From assembly GCA_039028895.1 (NCBI GenBank), contig JBCCHF010000017.1, forward strand, positions 1 to 64,000: a stretch of DNA of 64,000 bases. Reading direction: 5' to 3'. The notes under the pieces are model-generated. The model made no database searches, was not told the DNA's origin, and worked only from the letters and a program-made list of their open reading frames with translations. The position numbers and the translations under genes were made by a program. The DNA is from JAHDCJ01 sp039028895 (GTDB taxonomy: Bacteria > Bacteroidota > Bacteroidia > Chitinophagales > Saprospiraceae). Shown here one piece after another: positions 16,183 through 23,498 of this stretch; position 1 is the stretch's first letter; each line of letters opens with the position of its first letter.

Positions 16183-18691
16183 TTTCGTCCTTTCCCAATG
16201 AGATTAAATTAGTAAAAATCCTAAATGCTCCAGGCACACCGGCTGGAAGCTGCCTGAACCATGAATACCCGGTATAGGTAAACCATCCATCACCGTATTT
16301 AGCGATCAGAAGACCACTTTCGAGGTTTTCTTCTCCTGGGTCGTGGCAGGCAATAACAGTCTCATATCTTTCATCCCATTCACCTGGGAAATAGAGTCCG
16401 CGCTCTTGTACCCAATTCTCAAAATCTTTATCCGTAATAACATTTGGCCCCTTGAAGAGCGGATGATCAGGATTCAGTATAGTTACTGTTGCATTTTCAG
16501 AAGTAACCCGGTCGGTAGATATTTCAAAAGGATATGGACCTAATTCTTCTGTAACCAACCTGGAATAACGGTTTTTGGTGGTGTATTGTGTAATCACGTT
16601 ACCGCCACTTTTTACGTATTCCATTAAAATGGGATGGATAAATTTGAGTCGATTCCTTGTATTATAAGCCCTAACACCGATGATCACAGCATCGAATTCC
16701 TGCAATCGAGAAAGATTGATCTCAGCGTCTTCAAGTAAAACGACTTCATAACCAATTTGCCTCAGCGACTCTGGCATGAGGTCACCTGCACCCATGATAT
16801 ACCCAATTCGCTCCCCGGCTTTTTTGAGGTTCAGTTTGACAATTTTCGTTTTGGCATCTAGAAACAATAACTGAGTGGGAATATGATCATAGACAATCTC
16901 AATCCTTTCCTGTGCTGATTCATCACCATAAAACACTTTCAGTTCACCGACTACCTCATCCTTTCCGGGAGAAATATTAACTTCTACTACCTTTTCTTCC
17001 CCTTTTTCCTTGAAATCGAAATGGATATTGGTAGGTTCTGTTTTCCAGCCTTCTGGAACTTCAAGTCTGAGCATCCCTTTTTCATTGCTTTTCCCGGCTT
17101 TCAAAACGGCAGTAACCGACTTAGGGGCATCAGATGCAAAGACCAGTATTTTTTCCGAAAGGTTAATAGAAACGGGAGGTTCCACCTCGAATGGCCGATA
17201 GTAATCACCTTTGACAAAATCAAGTTCTTTGTATACCACTGGTGTTTCGAAAATCAATGACTTACCAGCAATGTTAAGCACAATGGCGACCCTGACATTT
17301 TTGGTATTTTCAGGTTTGCCGATATCTGACCTTTCATCAATAGTGTATTGACCTACTTCCCAATGTTTTCTCAGCCAGTAAGGTCTTGAAGGAGATAAAA
17401 CTGTAAGTACGCCTTCTCTCTCAAAGGCTACTACTTTATTTTCCGGAAGGCGTTTATTCATCTCTTCAAGCTCAAGATCAATACCGGAAAAAATCAGCCT
17501 TTCTAACTGAACATTAATAGGAGAACGATTAATGAACTCGAACTCCAATTGTACTTTTTCACCGGGTGCCTGCGAGAAGTCTGAAGATCTTACCTCCAGG
17601 AACAGGCCCAGGCTATGATAAATGATATTATCAATCTCTTTTACTTTGAGTTGGCTCCAGTTTTCATTTTGAATATCATAGATCAGTTCTCTGACTTCCA
17701 TAAGTGCGGGCACCGATAGCCAGGGTCTTTCGATATCAAAGTTAGCCTCAATCTTTTTAAGCTTTTTGGCTATTGGTTTTCCTCCGGGGAACCGATTCCA
17801 TGTAAGATCGATACCATCGAAAATATCGTTTTCGGGCCTTGATCCTTTTAGATGTTCGAAATATTCCTTGTCTTCTCCTCTTGAAGCTGCGGTACCCATC
17901 CCCTGACATTTATGCTGACTGCGGCTGTCGGCGCCTACCTCGGTATTTGATTTGCCGAGGAAGGGAAGCCATGTGCCCGCTTCTATGGACAGAAGATCCT
18001 CTTTTTTGGCTTTCAAGAAGGCTTCGTCATTGGCGTAAACGGCTCTGCTGGTATTGAACAATAACCTTTCCGGTTGCCAGGCTTCGACTTCATCCAATTG
18101 GTCTGGAAATCGAGTTGCATCACCAGCGACATCGAATGCTTCATAGGCCAATTGTGCAGAGGCTGTGTGATGGCCGTGAGTTCTGAAAGGAGTATGCGGG
18201 AACCGGGTGATCAAGACATCCGGCTGAAATTTTCTAATGAGCCAAACCATATCGGAAAGCAAGGCTCCACGGTCCCAAATCGTAAAAGTTTCTTCAGGAT
18301 TTTTGGAATATCCAAAATCATTGGCTCTTGAGAAGAATTGCTTACTGCCGTCGATCTCCCTCGACATCAACATTTCCTGTGTTCGCAATATACCGAGCAA
18401 TTCACGAATTTCTGTTCCTAACAGGTTTTGACCACCATCTCCCCTTGTCAGGGAAAGGTAAGCAGTATTAAGATTCCTGCTTGTGGCGAGGTAAGTGAGC
18501 AGATCATTATTTTCATCATCGGGGTGTGCAGCGATGTACATTACGGATCCAACAACACTCAACTTCTTAATACGATGGTGTATTTCTGCGGACGTCAATG
18601 CTCTTGGACTTTGTCCGGATATTGGGGAGCAAAGCAGGCTAAAAAAAGAAAAAAGGAAAAGGATTATAGCTCTCATTTCTATTTCTTTCAA
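16169..18691 (-). CDS. Secreted PIG-L/LmbE-type deacetylase with C-terminal ThuA-like domain
   Basis: This 840-residue exported enzyme is a Zn-dependent N-deacetylase family member. Seen: signal peptide (IILFLFSFFSLLCSPISGQ), AHPDDENND near residue 55 (the metal-binding AHPDDE motif), LTRGDGGQN, and a later RTHGHHTAS with the third ligand region. The middle 400 residues contain beta-rich domains. Residues about 620-830 (GYIMGAGDLMPESLRQIGYE, then FDAVIIGVRAYNT and YVKSGGNVITQY) resemble a ThuA/glutamine-amidotransferase-like fold. ATG at 18676 (MRAIILF) is an equally good start and gives a tighter signal peptide. It is the first gene of the operon with the small membrane protein, symporter and acyl-CoA dehydrogenase. 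Substrate unknown; an N-acetylated sugar conjugate is the family expectation. Confidence 0.88.
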   Translation of the reverse strand: MKEIEMRAIILFLFSFFSLLCSPISGQSPRALTSAEIHHRIKKLSVVGSVMYIAAHPDDENNDLLTYLATSRNLNTAYLSLTRGDGGQNLLGTEIRELLGILRTQEMLMSREIDGSKQFFSRANDFGYSKNPEETFTIWDRGALLSDMVWLIRKFQPDVLITRFPHTPFRTHGHHTASAQLAYEAFDVAGDATRFPDQLDEVEAWQPERLLFNTSRAVYANDEAFLKAKKEDLLSIEAGTWLPFLGKSNTEVGADSRSQHKCQGMGTAASRGEDKEYFEHLKGSRPENDIFDGIDLTWNRFPGGKPIAKKLKKIEANFDIERPWLSVPALMEVRELIYDIQNENWSQLKVKEIDNIIYHSLGLFLEVRSSDFSQAPGEKVQLEFEFINRSPINVQLERLIFSGIDLELEEMNKRLPENKVVAFEREGVLTVLSPSRPYWLRKHWEVGQYTIDERSDIGKPENTKNVRVAIVLNIAGKSLIFETPVVYKELDFVKGDYYRPFEVEPPVSINLSEKILVFASDAPKSVTAVLKAGKSNEKGMLRLEVPEGWKTEPTNIHFDFKEKGEEKVVEVNISPGKDEVVGELKVFYGDESAQERIEIVYDHIPTQLLFLDAKTKIVKLNLKKAGERIGYIMGAGDLMPESLRQIGYEVVLLEDAEINLSRLQEFDAVIIGVRAYNTRNRLKFIHPILMEYVKSGGNVITQYTTKNRYSRLVTEELGPYPFEISTDRVTSENATVTILNPDHPLFKGPNVITDKDFENWVQERGLYFPGEWDERYETVIACHDPGEENLESGLLIAKYGDGWFTYTGYSWFRQLPAGVPGAFRIFTNLISLGKDENESQ

Positions 18692-18736
18692 AAGAAGCCT
18701 AAGTTAGCATTTTTAAATAAAAGCCAATCACAGTAA

Positions 18737-19357
18737 ATGCCAGCTAACCAACAATTCGAAACGATCATTTTTGACCTTGGAGGCGTATTGATCGACTGGA
18801 ATCCACAGTACTTGTATCGCAAAATATTTCCTGATGAAGAAGAGCGGACTTATTTTCTTCAAAACGTTTGCACACCCCACTGGAACGAGCAGCAAGACGC
18901 TGGCCGATCAATTGAAGAAGCTAACAAGATTCTCATCGACCAATATCCGCAGTTCGAAAAAGAGATACTGGCTTTTTATGGTCGTTGGACAGAAATGCTG
19001 GGTGGCCCCATTGACGAGACTGTTGAACTACTTAAATTGTTGAATGGAAACGGTAATCATCGGCTTTTGGCATTGACGAACTGGTCAGCAGAAACTTTCC
19101 CTATTGCGCTTGAGCGCTACGATTTTCTCCAAATCTTTAGTGGTATCCTGGTTTCTGGTCAGGAGAATATGAAGAAACCTGACCCTAGAATTTATCAACT
19201 CATTTTGGATCGGTACCATGTTGATCCGGCTACTTCGGTTTTCATTGATGATAGTCAAAGGAATATTGATGCTGCGATTAAAGAGGGAATCGATGGTATT
19301 GTCTTCACATCTGCTCATCAACTGAGAGAAGCACTAGTGGCCAGATCAATCCTTTAA
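18737..19357 (+). CDS. HAD-superfamily hydrolase (YihX-like phosphatase)
   Basis: This 206-residue cytoplasmic phosphatase has all four HAD motifs: IIFDLGGVLIDW with nucleophile Asp13; LLALTNWS; the motif III Lys in MKKPDPRIYQ; and FIDDSQRNIDAA with the acidic pair near 175. DLGGV, in place of DxDGT, places it in the group with YihX (alpha-D-glucose-1-phosphate phosphatase) and HAD-type epoxide hydrolase relatives, so the substrate is probably a small phosphate ester but is not certain. It diverges from the PIG-L gene with 45 bases between starts, and its end overlaps the convergent ribA end by 12 bases. Confidence 0.88.
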   Translation: MPANQQFETIIFDLGGVLIDWNPQYLYRKIFPDEEERTYFLQNVCTPHWNEQQDAGRSIEEANKILIDQYPQFEKEILAFYGRWTEMLGGPIDETVELLKLLNGNGNHRLLALTNWSAETFPIALERYDFLQIFSGILVSGQENMKKPDPRIYQLILDRYHVDPATSVFIDDSQRNIDAAIKEGIDGIVFTSAHQLREALVARSIL

Positions 19358-19954
19358 ATCTTTGCTTTTATCGAGGTTGAGGAGGTGGCCCATTTCTTTT
19401 TCCTTGGTAATCAGGTAATCGATATTTTCTTCTGATGGTGGTATCTGGATAGGCACTCTTTTCACGACTTCGATACCTGAGTTATCAAAAGCTAAAATTT
19501 TATCGGGATTATTCGTTACAAGCTGGATTTGTTTGATCCCAAGGTCTTTAAGAATTTCAATTGCCTCTTCATAAGAACGTAAATCACCATCAAATCCTAG
19601 GTGTAGATTTGCCTCAAGGGTATTCAGACCTTTATCTTGCAGGTTATAAGCTCTCATTTTATTAATGATGCCAATGCCTCTCCCCTCTTGTCTCATGTAG
19701 ACAATTACACCACCGTCAGTTGCACATTTTCTTAATGCGGCCTCCAGTTGCTCACCACAATCACAACGCTTTGATCCAAACAAATCTCCCGTAATGCACT
19801 CTGAGTGTATTCTAACGATCACTGGTTTAGAAGGGTCGAAGTTTGATCCTACCATAGCCAGATGAGGGCGGTAGGTTTCTTTTTCGGAATAGGCGATCAT
19901 TCTGAAATCACCCCACTTTGTTGGCAAGAATGTTTCAGCCTGTCTTTTAATCAT
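19346..19954 (-). CDS. ribA: GTP cyclohydrolase II
   Basis: This 202-residue enzyme converts GTP to 2,5-diamino-6-ribosylamino-pyrimidinone phosphate, the first step of riboflavin synthesis. Seen: the zinc-binding triad in CITGDLFGSKRCDCG (Cys53, Cys64, Cys66), the catalytic-loop region YMRQEGRGIGIINKMRAY, GLNTLEANLHLGF, and the C-terminal LVTNNPDKILAF and VKRVPI region. Length matches stand-alone RibA; there is no RibB domain fused, and no other riboflavin gene lies nearby. The end is convergent and overlaps the HAD gene by 12 bases. No FMN riboswitch is seen upstream. Confidence 0.95.
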   Translation of the reverse strand: MIKRQAETFLPTKWGDFRMIAYSEKETYRPHLAMVGSNFDPSKPVIVRIHSECITGDLFGSKRCDCGEQLEAALRKCATDGGVIVYMRQEGRGIGIINKMRAYNLQDKGLNTLEANLHLGFDGDLRSYEEAIEILKDLGIKQIQLVTNNPDKILAFDNSGIEVVKRVPIQIPPSEENIDYLITKEKEMGHLLNLDKSKDLKD

Positions 19955-19975
19955 CCCCTTTTTCCGCTTTGCAAA

Positions 19976-20122
19976 TCATAGTTCTTCAATGTATTGATCG
20001 TACGTTTTGTTCAAACGTTCCGCAAAAATAGTGAAGAGAAGCTTAGTAAAGAAACTTTCCCTGAAACTGCCCTTCCATTCTGCATAAATTTCAAAAAAGT
20101 AGTCTTTTTCCTGATTTAAAAC
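19976..20122 (-). pseudogene. Possible gene remnant upstream of ribA (48 codons, no start)
   Basis: The minus frame after a TAA reads 48 protein-like codons (including EIYAEWKGSFRESFFTKLLF, then AERLNKTYDQYIEEL) and a TGA, 21 bases before ribA. Composition looks like a real amphipathic, aromatic-rich C-terminus, somewhat like the end of an SRPBCC/START-type protein. There is no ATG, GTG or usable TTG near its beginning, and the sequence further upstream is AT-rich with stops. It could be the tail of a lost gene or chance. Low confidence. Confidence 0.25.
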
Positions 20123-20234
20123 TTAGGGATGGATTTTACATAAAAATTTACACAAAAACCTAATTAACAAATACTTAAGTCATCCAATTAATAACTTCAT
20201 GAATCATAGGATTCTACATTTTTTTTAATAGTGG

Positions 20235-20266
20235 TTTGAGAAAAATTGCTATTGACTGCAACTTTG
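20235..20266 (+). promoter_or_regulatory. Candidate Bacteroidota-type promoter for the small lipoprotein
   Basis: TTTG at 20235-20238 and CAACTTTG at 20259-20266 are 20 bases apart. This fits the -33 TTTG / -7 TAnnTTTG pattern of Bacteroidota with one mismatch at the -7 element. A start site near 20272 would leave a leader of about 44 bases before ATG 20316. Confidence 0.45.
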
Positions 20267-20315
20267 AAGTAACAAATCGAAACAACATCAACTTTAACAA
20301 CAAAAATCAACTATC

Positions 20316-20699
20316 ATGACAACTTCAAATTTCAAATCATTCGCACTTGCAACTCTAGCACTTTTCACAATAGCATTGACCAGCTGCAGTCAAGATGAAC
20401 TTGCCGGACTTACTCCATTAGAATCTAACGAACTTAAAAAAGCAAGTCTTTCACTTGATCCTCATGACATGATCAGTGATGATAATGGCATTACCAAGCC
20501 TTACAATAATCTTAACAAGCCTTATAACGACTTTTTGGATGAGATATCTGACGGTACGTACGGTAGTGCTACAAAACCTGCCGGGCCGATACATACGGCT
20601 ACGAGCAAGAAGCTTCCTGTAAAACCCGGACCTGTTACTGACGATATACGCATTGTACGGGAAGATATTGGCCCTTACCAACTTCAGAAAAAGTTTTAA
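20316..20699 (+). CDS. Small lipoprotein of unknown function
   Basis: This 127-residue protein has an N-terminal hydrophobic segment and a lipobox (ALTSC, Cys at about residue 24), so it should be lipidated. The mature part is polar and proline-rich with a short internal duplication, TKPYNN and NKPYND, around residues 60-72. No known domain was recognised. It stands alone, with its own candidate promoter before it and a strong terminator after it, so it is probably a monocistronic transcript. It might be a species-restricted surface lipoprotein; this is inference. Confidence 0.75.
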   Translation: MTTSNFKSFALATLALFTIALTSCSQDELAGLTPLESNELKKASLSLDPHDMISDDNGITKPYNNLNKPYNDFLDEISDGTYGSATKPAGPIHTATSKKLPVKPGPVTDDIRIVREDIGPYQLQKKF

Positions 20700-20770
20700 T
20701 ACCCTGTAACCCCCAATTTTGGACAATATTGGACACCCCCATCTTGTCCCTTATCACCCCAAAATTCAAT

Positions 20771-20811
20771 TTGCGCCTTTCCGGTTATTTCCGAAAGGCG
20801 CAATTTTGTTT
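20771..20811 (+). terminator. Rho-independent terminator after the small lipoprotein
   Basis: An 11-base-pair perfect stem (TTGCGCCTTTC at 20771-20781 pairing with GAAAGGCGCAA at 20793-20803) with an 11-base loop is followed by TTTTGTTT. Confidence 0.85.
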
Positions 20812-20890
20812 ACTTGATTTATTAATTCTGGCGAAAATTCCGACTTTTGTGGTAAGAACATGACTGTTCTTCAATTTGCAACTTTAATTC

Positions 20891-21985
20891 ATGCCAATGC
20901 CTGGTAAAGAGAAAAGCAGGAAAAAGGGATTTTTACAGCGTCTGAAAGACACACCTTTTTTCATCAAACTGCTTAATTGGGAATACTGGTCTACTGCTGT
21001 TGTTTATGCACCTGCTATTCCTATGTGGTTGTATTTTAGTCTCCGAGCCCGCGCCTTAACTTTTTTTAGTGCCGCTAATCCTGCTATGAAAATGGGTGGA
21101 TTAGTTCTTGCCTCAAAAATTGATATTCTCAATCGCATCCCTGAAGAGTTTATCCCCAAAACTATTTTTGTTGACCACAAAAAGCTGAAGGTTACTGATA
21201 TTGAACGTCAGATGATTGAGAAAGACTTTACTTACCCGGTCATTGCCAAACCCGATGTTGGTGAACGTGGGTTAAAAGTGCAGAAGATCGAAAATTCCAG
21301 TGATCTTACCAATTACCTTGAAAGCAATGCCTTTGATTTCCTTGTACAGGAATTTATCACCTTGCCTAACGAAAGCGGCATTCTTTATCACCGCCTCCCC
21401 GATGCTTCTACTGGTATGATCACCTCTGTTTGCCTGAAAGAAACCCTCAAAGTTACTGGCGATGGCGTCTCTTCCATTCTCGAGCTTATGGAAGAATCTC
21501 CCAGGGCCAAACTTCAAATCAACAGGATGCAAGAATCTGGAAAGATTCGTCTTGATCGTATTCCTGAAAAAGATGAAATACTCGAACTTGAACCTATTGG
21601 CAATCACAATCGAGGCACCATGTTCCTTAATGGCAATCATCTGATTGACGAGGAGTTGACCGCTACTTTTGACATGATCAGTCTTCAGATGAAAGATTTG
21701 TACTACGGCCGTTTTGACCTTAAATACAATACTTTTGAAGAATTAAAGCAAGGCCGCAATTTCAAAATCATGGAATTGAATGGGGTCAACAGTGAACCTG
21801 CCCATATTTATCAACCTGGCTATTCCATCTTCAAGGCTTACGGTGACATTTACAGGCACCTGAAAATCATTTACGCTATCAGCAAAAAACAGCGAGAGAG
21901 AGGGATTAGCTTCATCCCTTTCCGAGAATTTATCCAATCTATCTACCAGTATTTTTCTTATAAAAGGAGAGCGAAAGCACTTTAA
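20891..21985 (+). CDS. ATP-grasp family ligase of unknown substrate
   Basis: This 364-residue protein has an ATP-grasp core. FTYPVIAKPDVGERGL (about residues 114-130) is the ATP-binding Lys strand, and YYGRFDLKY followed by FKIMELNGVNSEPAHIYQP (about 276-310) supplies the Mg-binding Asp, Glu and Asn. The first 60 residues include a hydrophobic segment (VVYAPAIPMWLYFSL), so membrane association is possible. Relatives are carboxylate-amine ligases; this subgroup is common in Bacteroidota and usually annotated only as ATP-grasp or D-Ala-D-Ala ligase-like. A second ATG two codons in (20897) is possible. It follows a terminator and forms its own unit. Confidence 0.8.
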   Translation: MPMPGKEKSRKKGFLQRLKDTPFFIKLLNWEYWSTAVVYAPAIPMWLYFSLRARALTFFSAANPAMKMGGLVLASKIDILNRIPEEFIPKTIFVDHKKLKVTDIERQMIEKDFTYPVIAKPDVGERGLKVQKIENSSDLTNYLESNAFDFLVQEFITLPNESGILYHRLPDASTGMITSVCLKETLKVTGDGVSSILELMEESPRAKLQINRMQESGKIRLDRIPEKDEILELEPIGNHNRGTMFLNGNHLIDEELTATFDMISLQMKDLYYGRFDLKYNTFEELKQGRNFKIMELNGVNSEPAHIYQPGYSIFKAYGDIYRHLKIIYAISKKQRERGISFIPFREFIQSIYQYFSYKRRAKAL

Positions 21986-22002
21986 GCCTTTTCGGGTCAA
22001 CC

Positions 22003-22030
22003 GTTATTATTTCCTGTAATAACAATAAAA
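22003..22030 (+). terminator. Weak AT-rich hairpin after the ATP-grasp gene
   Basis: GTTATTA (22003-22009) pairs with TAATAAC (22017-22023) across a 7-base loop, and A-rich sequence follows. It is a possible weak terminator 18 bases after the stop. Confidence 0.4.
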
Positions 22031-22124
22031 AATATGTAACAGAACGCTTGCGCAGGTCGTAAAAGCATTTTACATTTGAAACAAATAGTTTTAAACATTT
22101 TGTTTTAAACGCGACATGGAGATG

Positions 22125-22212
22125 CCGCCCCCCCTAACCCCTCCTCCAGGAGGGGAACAACTAGACAACGGTTCCCTTCTCCTTGAGGAGCAGGGTTAGG
22201 GTTGAGGTGGGG
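22125..22212. repeat. REP-like double palindrome, copy A
   Basis: Two hairpin halves face each other: CCCCTCCT-CC-AGGAGGGG and CCTTCTCCT-TG-AGGAGCAGG, flanked by CCCCCCTAACC on the left and GGGTTAGGGTTGAGG on the right, with a spacer of about 15 bases. The layout and sequence match copies B and C at 26438 and 27093, so it is one family of intergenic palindromic repeat, here just upstream of dinB. Confidence 0.85.
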
Positions 22213-22240
22213 ATCAATATGAATTCAGAACAAAAGGCTG

Positions 22241-22256
22241 TTTGATAATCATCAAA
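22241..22256. promoter_or_regulatory. Palindromic candidate operator before dinB
   Basis: TTTGATAATCATCAAA is a perfect 6-4-6 inverted repeat ending 11 bases before the dinB ATG. Position and symmetry suit a repressor or SOS-type regulator site. No LexA gene is in the window, so the regulator is unknown. Confidence 0.45.
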
Positions 22257-22267
22257 ACTCTGGATTC

Positions 22268-23485
22268 ATGTTTGAGCGAGCAGTACTCCACCTCGACTTA
22301 GATGCTTTCTTTGTCTCGGTGGAATGTTTGAGGAATTCGGCGCTGAGGGGTAAGCCGCTCATAATTGGGGGAAGCAGTACGCGAGGCGTTGTTGCCTCCT
22401 GTAGTTACGAAGCAAGGGCTTATGGTGTAACCTCGGCAATGCCGATAAAGATGGCCCTGCGACTTTGTCCTGATGCGCTGGTGCTAAAAGGTGACGTGGA
22501 AGCGTATTCTAAATACTCCAAACTGGTCACTGAGGTCATTGCTGAAGATGCGCCTTTATTCGAAAAGGCATCGATCGATGAATTTTATGTTGACCTTACG
22601 GGAATGGACCGCTACATCGGTTGTTTCAAGTGGTCCACCGAACTTCGGCAGCGGGTTATGCAACATTCAGGGTTACCCATTTCTTTTGGCTTATCGGTCA
22701 ATAAACTGGTGTCGAAAGTCGGCACTAACGAAGCCAAACCCAATGGTGCCAAAATGATCACAGCAGGTACCGAGAAGGCCTTCCTGGCCCCTTTGTCTAC
22801 TGCCAAACTACCATCGATCGGCAAAGCAACTTATCGCAAGCTAAGTTTCATGGGAGTGCGTACTGTCAGCACACTCAGCCAGATACCTGTGGCACTTCTT
22901 CAACGAGAGTTTGGCAAACCGGGCATTTCTCTTTGGAAAAAGGCTAATGCTATTGACACCTCTCCTGTTGTACCTTACAACGAAAAGAAATCGATTTCAA
23001 CGGAGAACACCTTCCAGGTAGATACCATCGAAGTACGTTGGCTTAAAGACAAACTTACCAAGATGGTCATGAAGCTGGCTTTTGAACTGCGACAGATGCC
23101 CAAGCTAACCTCCTGTATCACTGTCAAAATACGTTATGCTGATTTCAACACCCACACTAAACAACGACGAATCGCCTATACTGCCAACGACAAAACGCTG
23201 ATTCGCATAGCACATGAATTGTTTGATCGCTTATACGAACGCAGGCAACTGGTCAGGTTAGTGGGGGTACGATTCAGTGGACTGGTTCACGGTAGCTACC
23301 AGATCAGTTTGTTTGAAGATTCAATGAAGGCCGTCAATCTCCTCCATCAAATGGACAGAATAAGAAAACGGTTCGGGGCAAGTGCAGTCATGCGAGCGAG
23401 TTCTCTCGATTCATCCCCTCCTTCAATTAGTGAGGAGCCTGACACTGCTACACCCAATATGGTTTTTACTCCGGGAACGCGCTAA
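22268..23485 (+). CDS. dinB: DNA polymerase IV (Y-family translesion polymerase)
   Basis: This 405-residue error-prone polymerase copies damaged DNA. Seen: LDLDAFFVSVE with the first metal-binding Asp, the catalytic SIDEFYVDLTG (Asp104-Glu105), helix-hairpin-helix region LPSIGKATYRKL, the little-finger domain, and a clamp-binding motif QISLF near residues 345-349. About 55 residues of low-complexity tail follow. It is 13 bases upstream of a dnaE-type gene, so the two form a translesion operon similar in logic to ImuB-DnaE2. ImuA is not present, and the intact catalytic acids show this is not an inactive ImuB. A palindrome directly upstream may control it. Codon composition looks more G+C-rich than the genes before it. 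Confidence 0.93.
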   Translation: MFERAVLHLDLDAFFVSVECLRNSALRGKPLIIGGSSTRGVVASCSYEARAYGVTSAMPIKMALRLCPDALVLKGDVEAYSKYSKLVTEVIAEDAPLFEKASIDEFYVDLTGMDRYIGCFKWSTELRQRVMQHSGLPISFGLSVNKLVSKVGTNEAKPNGAKMITAGTEKAFLAPLSTAKLPSIGKATYRKLSFMGVRTVSTLSQIPVALLQREFGKPGISLWKKANAIDTSPVVPYNEKKSISTENTFQVDTIEVRWLKDKLTKMVMKLAFELRQMPKLTSCITVKIRYADFNTHTKQRRIAYTANDKTLIRIAHELFDRLYERRQLVRLVGVRFSGLVHGSYQISLFEDSMKAVNLLHQMDRIRKRFGASAVMRASSLDSSPPSISEEPDTATPNMVFTPGTR

Positions 23486-23498
23486 TGTCTTTTGCCAA

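Larger units (their letters stand above)
19955..20315. other. 361-base gap between ribA and the small lipoprotein gene
   Basis: The left part (19976-20122) holds an open minus-strand stretch without a start codon, described separately. The remainder is very AT-rich. The right end carries a candidate promoter for the lipoprotein gene. ribA starts at 19954 and its promoter should also be in this gap, but I could not place it. Confidence 0.5.

Noticed and set aside
23382..23498. Longer N-terminus for the DnaE-type protein starting inside dinB
   Set aside because: These 39 codons are an out-of-phase reading of dinB. The PHP domain begins properly at ATG 23499.
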